From an uncultured Porphyromonadaceae bacterium (GTDB lineage: Bacteria > Bacteroidota > Bacteroidia > Bacteroidales > Muribaculaceae), in contig CAMWQE010000004.1 of NCBI GenBank assembly GCA_947176335.1, forward strand, positions 1-33,707: a DNA stretch of 33,707 nucleotides, read 5' to 3'. Position numbers and translations under genes: made by a program. The notes under the pieces were generated by a model. It searched no databases, was not told where the DNA came from, and saw nothing but the letters and a program-made list of their open reading frames with translations. This document shows, piece after piece, positions 23,336 through 31,459 of the stretch. Numbering within the stretch: the first letter of the stretch is position 1; each line of letters opens with the position of its first letter.

Positions 23336-25180
23336 TTATTTTGTTGACAGGGAATATATTTTCAGGTTCTTTACTTTCGCCTTGCCGCCGAATGATGAGA
23401 GCGCCAGGCTTGAATATGGCATTTCGGGAAACACGAGGTTTGTCATGACGAACCTGCCGTCATTGCCGAACATCTCGATACTTGAACGGTCGATAAACAT
23501 ACGAACGGTTATCTTGCCATTATCCTCAAAGGTCGGTGAAGCGGTCACAACCGGGAAACTTTCGCTGAAATCCACTATACCGCTCTTTGTGCGGTCAAAG
23601 TACATTTTCCTCTCCGCGGCATTGTAAGTCAGTATTACCTTATTGTCCGCTTTGTTTGAAAGCACCATTTTCAACGAGTCGCAACCGGCGGCATCTATTT
23701 CTGCTATTATTTCGTACAATCCGCCATTTGCCTCAGGCAATGTGAATGATTTCGCGATATTGCCCAAGGAGATATTTGATTTGTCGGCTACAAGACGGTT
23801 TCTCAGCGCAAGCACCTCGGGCGAAGGAGCGTTGGACACATAAATTTCACCGTCCGCAGCGCGGAACAGCCCTATCTCGCGGGGAAGAGTGTTCGCGCTC
23901 CTGTACTGCATGGTCGGCACCTCCGCCGCATACTGCCAGTTGCTCATCCACCCGATAGCGGTGCGCCTTCCTTCCGGAGCGTCGCTCCAGCTCACAAGCG
24001 CATAGTTATCTTTACCGTAATCAAGCCACTTGGTCGGAATCTTACCGGTCGCGTCCTTGTCGGCGGTGAAAGTCTTGCCGTCCCAGTCGCCTATAAAATA
24101 TTGCACAGCCGAGCCTCCGAAAGGTCCGCCGGGATTTATGTTGCAAATCAGCACCCATTTCGTTTCTCCTGTGCCGTCCACTTTCAGCGGGAAGAGGTCG
24201 GGGCACTCCCATACTCCTGACTGCTCACCCTCCCCTTTGCCGAAACTGCTCTGAAGAGTCCATGTCTTGAGGTCCGGAGAGGTGAAGAAAAGCATTTCGC
24301 GTTCAAGCGCATGGGCGAGAACAAGATTCCACTCGCCGGTCTTTTCATTCCAGAACATATTGGGGTCACGAGCCTCGGTCTCCAAAGTAATTATAGGATT
24401 GGATGGGTAAGGGGTGAATGTCTGTCCGTTATCCGTGCTGGATGCAAGGCTCTGCATCTGGCTTGTCCCTGCCGAGGTGTAAAGCGCTATTATAGCGTCC
24501 TTGCCGAATCCCGCCGTATTATTATGGTCAACCACGCTGCTGCCGCTGAATATAGAGCCAAGTCCGTCGGGACGGATTGCCACAGGCTCATGCTTCCAAT
24601 TGACAAGGTCTGTGGAAGTCGAGTGCCCCCATGTCATATTCTGCCACTTGGATCCATAAGGGTTGAACTGGTAATATAAGTGCCACACACCGTCTTTATA
24701 GAACATCCCGTTGGGGTCATTCATCCATCCATACATAGGAGTATGGTGGAAAGCGGGACGGAATTTGGTTTCCCTGTCAGTCATGTCCGGGGTATCGGTC
24801 AGCTCAAAGCCGCGCCAGCACACATCTTCTTTCGCCTCCCGTATGGAACTGCGTCCCTGCGGGGTGACTACATCGAGGACAATATTTTTCCCTTTATAAG
24901 GTGTGAGGTCAAACGGCACATAGTAATCTGTCTTTGACTTGGCGAGGCGCACATATATTGTCTCTGCGATTTTGCCGTCCACAAGTATATTTATGCGTGC
25001 ATCGTCATTACTTTCCTGCACAGGGAGCATCAGATAGCGTCCTCCGTCACCGACTCGCACAAGGGTGTTGTTGATGCCGAGGTGGTTGATTTCTATGCCA
25101 TCCGCGCCGGAAGCTGGCACAGGGGCAAGAGCCGATGCACCGAAAATTGATAAAGCCATCAAGCCTAATTTTATGTTCAT
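23336..25180 (-). CDS. GH32 fructan beta-fructosidase with N-terminal DUF4980-like domain
   Basis: The 614-residue enzyme hydrolyses beta-linked fructose from levan, inulin or sucrose-type substrates. It has a signal peptide (MNIKLGLMALSIFGASA...ASG) without a clear lipobox, so it is probably periplasmic. An N-terminal beta domain (about 28-125, DUF4980-like) precedes the GH32 propeller (about 138-460) and a C-terminal sandwich. The catalytic triad is complete: nucleophile D155 (WMNDPNG), transition-state stabiliser D272 (RDPNMF) and acid/base E325 (WECPDLF). A non-lipidated enzyme fits an exo-acting role on oligosaccharides already imported by SusCD. It is first in the operon with MFS and fructokinase, with its own promoter and candidate operator upstream. 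Linkage preference cannot be read. Confidence 0.94.
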   Translation of the reverse strand: MNIKLGLMALSIFGASALAPVPASGADGIEINHLGINNTLVRVGDGGRYLMLPVQESNDDARINILVDGKIAETIYVRLAKSKTDYYVPFDLTPYKGKNIVLDVVTPQGRSSIREAKEDVCWRGFELTDTPDMTDRETKFRPAFHHTPMYGWMNDPNGMFYKDGVWHLYYQFNPYGSKWQNMTWGHSTSTDLVNWKHEPVAIRPDGLGSIFSGSSVVDHNNTAGFGKDAIIALYTSAGTSQMQSLASSTDNGQTFTPYPSNPIITLETEARDPNMFWNEKTGEWNLVLAHALEREMLFFTSPDLKTWTLQSSFGKGEGEQSGVWECPDLFPLKVDGTGETKWVLICNINPGGPFGGSAVQYFIGDWDGKTFTADKDATGKIPTKWLDYGKDNYALVSWSDAPEGRRTAIGWMSNWQYAAEVPTMQYRSANTLPREIGLFRAADGEIYVSNAPSPEVLALRNRLVADKSNISLGNIAKSFTLPEANGGLYEIIAEIDAAGCDSLKMVLSNKADNKVILTYNAAERKMYFDRTKSGIVDFSESFPVVTASPTFEDNGKITVRMFIDRSSIEMFGNDGRFVMTNLVFPEMPYSSLALSSFGGKAKVKNLKIYSLSTK

Positions 25181-25261
25181 GATTTTAATGTATAACGGTT
25201 AACTTCAATGATTATGTTCACTCTGAAAACCGCCGCAAAATGGTGCGCCGGTTTGGTATTG

Positions 25262-25269
25262 CAAAACTA
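25262..25269 (-). promoter_or_regulatory. -7 element of the GH32-MFS-fructokinase operon
   Basis: On the minus strand TAGTTTTG fits TAnnTTTG. Transcription would start near 25257, leaving about 75 nt of leader. No good -33 box is present, as expected of an activator-dependent promoter. The candidate operator lies 28 bp upstream. Confidence 0.6.
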
Positions 25270-25290
25270 CAACATCGCAACCGGGACGGC

Positions 25291-25327
25291 TATTAAAAAT
25301 CGTGCATTATATATCAATTTTGTTGCA
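25291..25327. promoter_or_regulatory. candidate regulator-binding region between GH32 and the hybrid regulator
   Basis: The 18-bp block TATTAAAAATCGTGCATT (25291-25308) and the 12-bp block AATTTTGTTGCA (25316-25327) both recur exactly upstream of susC (28201-28218 and 28184-28195). Read toward GH32, the site ATGCACGATT ends 28 bp before the -7 box. Confidence 0.6.
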
Positions 25328-25346
25328 TCGCATTATTTTTGATGTC

Positions 25347-25383
25347 TTTTGCACTGTTTTTCATAGGATTATGCATATCTTTG
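25347..25383 (+). promoter_or_regulatory. promoter of the hybrid two-component regulator
   Basis: TATCTTTG (25376-25383) is a perfect -7 box. TTTTG (25347-25351) lies 24 bp upstream, slightly long for the spacer. The ATG is at 25415, so the leader is short (about 27 nt). Confidence 0.65.
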
Positions 25384-25414
25384 AAGTACCTTACACTAAT
25401 AACCGGCAAACAAT

Positions 25415-28153
25415 ATGAAATCTATCCAATCCATACTCTTATACTTTTTCGCTATCGCGGTGCTTCTGCTTTTTACAGGATGCACTGAAAACAGGACATA
25501 TAAAATAGGTGTCTCGCAGTGTAGCCAAGATGACTGGCGCATGAAGCTCAACGATGAAATCGAGCGTGAAATCATGTTTCACGAAGATGCCGTTGTTGAG
25601 ATTCGTTCGGCAGATGATGACAGCCGGAAACAGATTGACGATATCCGCTATTTCGCCGAAAATAATTTTGACATAATAATCGTGGCACCCAATGAGGCGG
25701 CACAACTCACTCCTATAATAAAAGAGGTGTATGAGAGCGGTATTCCGGTTATCATATTCGACCGCAACATAATCGGCGACACATACACCGCAAGAATCGG
25801 TGTGGATGACGAAGGTCTCGGAAAATCGGCAGCACACTATGCCCTCCACCTGCTGAGACCGGGAGCTAAGGCGATTGAAATATACGGATTGCCCGGCTCC
25901 ACGCCTGCAGAAGGACGGCATGAAGGGTTTGTCAGGGAATTTACGGAAAACGGCGGCACTCTCCTGGCAAGTGTCCCGGCAAACTGGAACCAGGAAGACG
26001 CCATACCGGTAGTTGATTCACTCTTGCGTGTTTACGATGATGTTGACCTTATCTTCGCCCACAACGACCGCATGGCTATAGGAGCATCGGAGGTTGCGCG
26101 GCGTGCCGGCAGGAAAGGTATAAGAGTAATAGGCATCGACGCCGCGCCAAACATTGGCATACAGGCAGTTGCCGACAGCATTATAGATGCGACATTTCTA
26201 TACCCCACTGAGGGACACCGCATTATACGCACCGCCCTCGCCATACTCAAAGGTGTGCCTTACGAAAAAGAGACGGTATTGCCGGTATCGTCGGCGGTAG
26301 ACAAGACCAACGCCGATGTGCTGTTGCTGCAGAACGAAACCATAAAAGAGGATACTTACAAAATGAAGACCCTCAAGAACCGCATTGACGATTACTGGGC
26401 GCGCCACTCATCGCAGACATCCCTGTTTTATGCAAGCGTTGCCATCATCGTGCTCCTCTTCGGTGTGGTCTTCCTTATTCTGCGCGCATACTGGCAGCAC
26501 AAAAAACACCAGAAAATCCTCCTTGAGCAAAACAAGACCCTTGAAGAGCAGAGGGATATGCAGAAGCAACTGAACGAGCAGCTTGAGGACGCAATACAGT
26601 CCAAACTGATGTTCTTCACCAATGTGTCCCACGACCTGCGCACTCCCCTCACCCTTATAGCCGAACCGGTGGCACAGCTTGCTGCGGCAAATAATCTGAC
26701 AGACAAGCAGCATTCGCTCATCAAGATAGCCGACAAGAATGTACGAATCCTGCGCAGGCTCATCAACCAGATTCTTGACTTCAGAAAGTACGAGAACAAC
26801 AAACTGAGCCTGAAACTCACTGAAATAGATCTTGAAAAGGCTATCGGTGACTGGATGGAATCCTTCAACGAACTTGCCCGCAAGCGACATTTCAGGCTTT
26901 CATTTGAATTGGATAATTCCTCCAAGCCCGCGCATTTCGCTGTTGATGCAGAAAAGATAGAGCGCGTGTTTTTCAACCTGTTGTCAAACGCTTTCAAGTA
27001 CACTCCGGACGGAGGCGAGATAAAGGTGAGCTATTCGCTTGACAATGACGGCAAATGCAGGATTAGCGTTACCGACAACGGCGAGGGCATCAGTGAGCGT
27101 GATTTAGGTAACATCTTCGACCGCTTCTACCAGGTTGACCGCGTCCATCCCAATGGATCCGGCATCGGACTGTCGCTCTGCAAAGCATTTGTTGAAATGC
27201 ACGGAGGCACAATTAAGGTTGAAAGCACATTGAAAAAAGGCTCCGTGTTCACAGTCGAGTTGCCGGTTGTCCATGTCAGCGACACAGTGGTCGAGCCTGA
27301 GAAACTTATGTCGAGTGAAGATGTTGAAGCGGAACTCGCCACTGTTGAAACCACTGTTGAAATCGAGGAAGGTAAGCCAGTTGTGCTTGTCATTGATGAC
27401 AACCGCGACATACAGCAACTCATAACCTCCTTGCTGTCCGCTGATTACAATATCATTACCGCATCAAACGGCAGCGAAGGTATAAAGAGAGCCGTAAAGT
27501 ACGTGCCTGACCTGATTATATGCGATGTAATGATGCCGGTAATGGACGGACTCGAGTGTTGCCGCCGCCTAAAGGAGGAGATTACCACATCCCATATACC
27601 GGTGCTGATGCTTACCGCTTGCTCCATGGATGAACAGCGGGTGCAGGGATATGACAGCGGAGCGGACGGCTACCTGTCGAAACCGTTCAGCGGAGCCGTA
27701 CTGCTGTCGCGCTGCGCATCCTTGATTTCAAACCGCAAGCGCATCAAGGAACTATGGCTCAAGCAGGAGGTTACAGTCGCTCCTGTCACTGAAAAAGAGA
27801 AAACGCCCAAGGCGCCTCAGGATTTGGACAGCGAATTCTACAACCGCTTCCTCAAGATATTCACCGAGGAGATGGGAAACTCCGAACTGGGCATAGATGA
27901 GATTGCATCGCGCATGGGGCTGGAAAGGACACAGTTCTACCGCAAAATCAAGGCGCTCACGAATTTCTCTCCGGTAGAGCTATTGCGTAACCTCCGCCTG
28001 AAGCAAGGGCGGCATCTGGTCAAGACCACCGAGAAGAGCGTGAGCGAAATCGCCTACGAAACAGGATTCTCCACCCCTGCCTACTTCACCCGCTGCTACC
28101 GGGAGACATTTAGAGAGACACCTACAGAAACCCGAACTAAGCTGACCCAGTGA
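25415..28153 (+). CDS. hybrid two-component regulator with periplasmic sugar-binding-protein sensor (BT1754-like)
   Basis: The 912-residue protein joins sensor and activator in one chain. Order: N-terminal hydrophobic segment ending in a lipobox-like LFTGC (Cys23); a LacI/RbsB-type periplasmic binding domain (about 30-310: YKIGVSQCSQDDWR, NEAAQLTPIIKEVY, IFDRNIIGDTY, FAHNDRMAIGA); a membrane helix (about 337-360); HisKA with H406 (NVSHDLRTPL); HATPase (NLLSNAFKYTPDGG, DNGEGIS, GSGIGLSL); a receiver with D704 (IICDVMMPVMDG) and KPF; and an AraC-type HTH (about 825-912, EIASRMGLERTQFYRK...ETGFSTPAYFTRCYRE). The B. thetaiotaomicron relative BT1754 binds fructose directly, so fructose is the likely signal here. 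It lies between the divergent GH32 operon and susC, and both carry a shared candidate site. Confidence 0.93.
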   Translation: MKSIQSILLYFFAIAVLLLFTGCTENRTYKIGVSQCSQDDWRMKLNDEIEREIMFHEDAVVEIRSADDDSRKQIDDIRYFAENNFDIIIVAPNEAAQLTPIIKEVYESGIPVIIFDRNIIGDTYTARIGVDDEGLGKSAAHYALHLLRPGAKAIEIYGLPGSTPAEGRHEGFVREFTENGGTLLASVPANWNQEDAIPVVDSLLRVYDDVDLIFAHNDRMAIGASEVARRAGRKGIRVIGIDAAPNIGIQAVADSIIDATFLYPTEGHRIIRTALAILKGVPYEKETVLPVSSAVDKTNADVLLLQNETIKEDTYKMKTLKNRIDDYWARHSSQTSLFYASVAIIVLLFGVVFLILRAYWQHKKHQKILLEQNKTLEEQRDMQKQLNEQLEDAIQSKLMFFTNVSHDLRTPLTLIAEPVAQLAAANNLTDKQHSLIKIADKNVRILRRLINQILDFRKYENNKLSLKLTEIDLEKAIGDWMESFNELARKRHFRLSFELDNSSKPAHFAVDAEKIERVFFNLLSNAFKYTPDGGEIKVSYSLDNDGKCRISVTDNGEGISERDLGNIFDRFYQVDRVHPNGSGIGLSLCKAFVEMHGGTIKVESTLKKGSVFTVELPVVHVSDTVVEPEKLMSSEDVEAELATVETTVEIEEGKPVVLVIDDNRDIQQLITSLLSADYNIITASNGSEGIKRAVKYVPDLIICDVMMPVMDGLECCRRLKEEITTSHIPVLMLTACSMDEQRVQGYDSGADGYLSKPFSGAVLLSRCASLISNRKRIKELWLKQEVTVAPVTEKEKTPKAPQDLDSEFYNRFLKIFTEEMGNSELGIDEIASRMGLERTQFYRKIKALTNFSPVELLRNLRLKQGRHLVKTTEKSVSEIAYETGFSTPAYFTRCYRETFRETPTETRTKLTQ

Positions 28154-28155
28154 TT

Positions 28156-28178
28156 TTTACGGGTTGTTTGCCCGTAAA
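28156..28178 (+). terminator. hairpin just after the hybrid regulator gene
   Basis: TTTACGGG and CCCGTAAA form an 8-bp stem around a 7-nt loop, beginning 3 bp after the TGA. There is no T-run behind it, so termination is uncertain. Confidence 0.5.
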
Positions 28179-28183
28179 TCATG

Positions 28184-28247
28184 AATTTTGTTGCAAAACG
28201 TATTAAAAATCGTGCATTGTCAAAATTTTAATAGACGATGCACGATT
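28184..28247. promoter_or_regulatory. candidate regulator-binding region upstream of susC
   Basis: AATTTTGTTGCA (28184-28195) and TATTAAAAATCGTGCATT (28201-28218) repeat the blocks upstream of GH32. A second, inverted copy, ATGCACGATT (28238-28247), faces AATCGTGCAT (28208-28217). This gives a 10-bp inverted repeat with 20 bp between the arms. The proximal arm ends 29 bp before the susC -7 box. Confidence 0.65.
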
Positions 28248-28276
28248 CTTTATATGCACACCCTTCAATGCCGTCA

Positions 28277-28284
28277 TAAATTTG
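28277..28284 (+). promoter_or_regulatory. -7 element of susC
   Basis: TAAATTTG fits the consensus and lies 31 bp before the ATG at 28316. There is no clear TTTG at -33, which fits dependence on an activator. Confidence 0.65.
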
Positions 28285-28315
28285 CACCAGAAAAAATCAC
28301 CAAAAACTTAATGAC

Positions 28316-31300
28316 ATGAAAAGAACATTTCTCAGTGCAATCCTGCTACTTCTGGCAGTAATCGTTGCGCAGGCACAGAACATCACTGTGCATGGGACTG
28401 TGCTCGCCAAGCTTGACGATGAACCCCTCATGGGCGCATCTGTCTATTGTGAGAGCGCGAAAACCGGAGTCGCTACAGACATTGACGGCAACTTCACTAT
28501 CTCTGTACCGCAAGGCTCGATATTAAAAGTAACTTACATCGGCTATGTGCCCGTAGAGGTGAAAGCCGAAGCTGAAATGACAATCTACCTCTCTGAGGAC
28601 AGCGAGGTTCTTGACGAGGTAGTGGTTGTCGGCTACCAGACAGTGCGCAAGGCTGATCTTACCGGCGCAGTGTCTGTAATTTCAACCAAAGCGCTTGAAA
28701 CTTCGTCTGACACCGACCCGATGAGGGCACTGCAGGGCAAAGTCCCCGGCATGACCATCACAGCAAACGGTTCTCCGAGCGGTACAGGCTCTGTGCGCAT
28801 CCGCGGTATCGGTTCGTTCAACGCATCGCAGGACCCGCTCTTCGTTATCGACGGAGTTCCCACGACCGCAAGCCTCAACTCGCTAAACATGAACGACATC
28901 GAGAGCATGCAGGTGCTTAAGGACGCGGCTTCCGCCTCTATATACGGTTCACGCGCGGCAAACGGCGTAATCATCATTACCACCAAGAAAGGTAAAAACA
29001 GCCAGGAGAAGAAAGTGAATGTGAGCTTCTCGACCAACCTCACCGCACAGTTCTACTCCTCGCAGGCTACAATGAAACTCCTCGATACCCCCGGATATGC
29101 CACTGCAATGGCACAGGCTGCGCTCAACGACGGGATTGACCCTGCCGCCTACGCTTCCGGCTACGGCCTCAATCTCAACGCTTCATCCGGTTATCCTATA
29201 TCAGTTTACGATATAGCCAACAACAGGTATGTGAACTATACTGTCAACGGTCTTTACGACGGCTTCATCAACTACAAGCGTACCATGAAAATGTCCGACA
29301 CCGACTGGCTTGATCAGATTTCACGCACCGGCTTCTCACAGAGCTATGACGCGGCTGTTTCAACCGCTTCTGAAAAAGGCACCGCATTCTTTTCGCTCGG
29401 CTACCGCAGAAACGACGGTATCCTCAAAGACACCAACTTCGAGAATATCGCGGCACGCATGAACTCCTCGTTCAACATCTCACCGGTGGTGAGCGTCGGC
29501 GAAAACTTCACCCTCACCTACACCAAGCAGGTCGACTGCCACCCTATGGAAAACGCACTGAAGATGCCTTCGACCGTACCCGTATTTGAAACCGACGGAA
29601 CCACATACGCCGGACCGGTAGGAAGCATGCCGGACCGACAGAATCCTGTGCGTGAACTCGTGTTCAACCGCGACAACGCCCTGAATGTATGGCGACTCTT
29701 CGGCAACGCATACATCGACATCAAACCTATTAACGGTCTTCTGTTCCGATCCAACTTCGGTCTTGACTACGACGCCGCTTTCATCCACTCCTATAATTAT
29801 ACCTACCACAGCGACATTGTAAACAACGACACCAACTCCACAACCCTCTCACAGGCAAATGACTCCAAATGGACCTGGTCAAACACCGCCAACTATAATT
29901 TCACCCTCAAGGAAGACCATATCTTCACTATCCTCGCCGGCATGGAGATGTTCCGCCAGAGCCGTATAGATTTCTCAGGCTACAATGAGAACTACGATGT
30001 GGAGACACCCGATTACATGTATCCGGATGCTTCATCGGGAGTAGAGAGGTCCCGGGGCAACAAATCCGCTTACGCCCTGATTTCATTCTTCGGCAAAATC
30101 GATTACAACTGGCGCAACCTTCTCCTCGCTTCATTCACCATACGCCGCGACGGCTCCTCAAGGTTCGGAAGCAACAACCGCTTCGGCACATTCCCCGCTG
30201 CGACCCTCGGCTACCGCATTTCGGAGAATATCGGCAAAAAATGGCTCAACGACCTGAAACTCCGTCTCTCATGGGGTAAGACAGGTAACCAGGCTATCTC
30301 AAACACCGCACGCTACGCCCTGTATGTAGCGGACTACGGCAACGGACGTGAAACCTCCACCGCCTACGACCTCCTGCTCCAGCAGAGCGGCATATTCCCC
30401 TCCGGCTATATCGCAAGCCAGACCGCTAACCCCAACCTGAAATGGGAATCCACCACCCAGTACAATATCGGCTTTGACTACAGCCTCTTCAACAGCCGCC
30501 TGTACGGCACAGTGGATGCCTATATCAAGGATGTGAAAGACATGCTCATACGCCCCGCATATCTCGGTTCTATGGGTGAGGGCGGCATTTCATGGCTCAA
30601 TGGTCCCTCACTGAGAAACAAAGGCATGGAATTCCTTATCGGATGGCGCGATGAACTCAAATGCGGCCTCGGTTACCGCGCTGCCCTCAACCTTGACTTC
30701 TTCCGCAACAAAGTGACCTACCTGCCCAGCACAACCACCGGCTCATACGTCCACACCACTACCCAAAACCTCGTGCAGGCAAAACAGCCGTACGGTTCGA
30801 TTGCAGGATATGTGTTCGACGGCATTTTCCAGAATCGCGAGGAAGTGCAGTCCTCCGGTCAGGACAACGCCCGCGTAGGCGGTATGAAATATGCTGACAT
30901 CAACCACGATGGCAAAATCACTCCTGACGACCAGACCTGGATTTTCAACCCCGTTCCCGACCTCTCATTCGGTCTTAATGTGGAACTGAACTACAAGAAC
31001 TTCGACCTGCAGATGTTCTGGCAGGGAGTCATAGGGCAGGATGTGTACAACAACCAGAAATTCCAGAACGACTTCTGGAGCGTTGTCGACGCCGGCAGCA
31101 ACAAAGGCGTCAGGGTGCTCGACGCATGGCTGCCCAATGTCAACGCATCATCCAGAATACCGATGCTTACCACCAACAACACCAGCGACGAGGGACGCAC
31201 ATCATCCTACTTTGTTGAAAACGGCAGCTATGCCAAGCTCCGCACACTCCAGCTCGGCTACACCCTACCCTCTAAAGTGCTGTCGAAACTGCGCATGACC

Positions 31301-31438
31301 AAAGCACGCGTTTACCTCTCAGGTCAGAATCTCCTTACGCTCAAGAGCAGCAGCCTCACCTGTTCCGACCCCGAAAACGCCAACTGGGAATATCCTATAC
31401 CCACATCATTCTCATTCGGTTTACAGCTTGACTTCTAA
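28316..31438 (+). CDS. SusC/RagA-type TonB-dependent transporter of the fructan locus
   Basis: The 1040-residue outer-membrane transporter has a signal peptide (MKRTFLSAILLLLAVIVAQAQ), a CarboxypepD_reg-like domain (about 23-95, ITVHGTVLAKLDDEPLMGAS) and the SusC signature DEVVVVGYQTVRKADLTGAV (about 101-120). A full plug follows (ALQGKVPGMTITANGSPSG, VRIRGIGSFNASQDPLFVIDG, VLKDAASASIYGSRAANGV), then a barrel ending FSFGLQLDF. With the SusD encoded 21 bp downstream it should form the import complex for fructo-oligosaccharides; the substrate is inferred from GH32, fructokinase and the fructose-sensor-like regulator nearby. It has its own promoter with candidate operator sites. Confidence 0.95.
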   Translation: MKRTFLSAILLLLAVIVAQAQNITVHGTVLAKLDDEPLMGASVYCESAKTGVATDIDGNFTISVPQGSILKVTYIGYVPVEVKAEAEMTIYLSEDSEVLDEVVVVGYQTVRKADLTGAVSVISTKALETSSDTDPMRALQGKVPGMTITANGSPSGTGSVRIRGIGSFNASQDPLFVIDGVPTTASLNSLNMNDIESMQVLKDAASASIYGSRAANGVIIITTKKGKNSQEKKVNVSFSTNLTAQFYSSQATMKLLDTPGYATAMAQAALNDGIDPAAYASGYGLNLNASSGYPISVYDIANNRYVNYTVNGLYDGFINYKRTMKMSDTDWLDQISRTGFSQSYDAAVSTASEKGTAFFSLGYRRNDGILKDTNFENIAARMNSSFNISPVVSVGENFTLTYTKQVDCHPMENALKMPSTVPVFETDGTTYAGPVGSMPDRQNPVRELVFNRDNALNVWRLFGNAYIDIKPINGLLFRSNFGLDYDAAFIHSYNYTYHSDIVNNDTNSTTLSQANDSKWTWSNTANYNFTLKEDHIFTILAGMEMFRQSRIDFSGYNENYDVETPDYMYPDASSGVERSRGNKSAYALISFFGKIDYNWRNLLLASFTIRRDGSSRFGSNNRFGTFPAATLGYRISENIGKKWLNDLKLRLSWGKTGNQAISNTARYALYVADYGNGRETSTAYDLLLQQSGIFPSGYIASQTANPNLKWESTTQYNIGFDYSLFNSRLYGTVDAYIKDVKDMLIRPAYLGSMGEGGISWLNGPSLRNKGMEFLIGWRDELKCGLGYRAALNLDFFRNKVTYLPSTTTGSYVHTTTQNLVQAKQPYGSIAGYVFDGIFQNREEVQSSGQDNARVGGMKYADINHDGKITPDDQTWIFNPVPDLSFGLNVELNYKNFDLQMFWQGVIGQDVYNNQKFQNDFWSVVDAGSNKGVRVLDAWLPNVNASSRIPMLTTNNTSDEGRTSSYFVENGSYAKLRTLQLGYTLPSKVLSKLRMTKARVYLSGQNLLTLKSSSLTCSDPENANWEYPIPTSFSFGLQLDF

Positions 31439-31459
31439 ATCATAAAATAAAACGACATC

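Noticed and set aside
26408-27003. Long antisense ORFs (160 and 191 codons) inside the hybrid regulator
   Set aside because: They mirror the histidine-kinase coding sequence, have no promoter and no recognisable domain, and the sense strand is a complete conserved gene.
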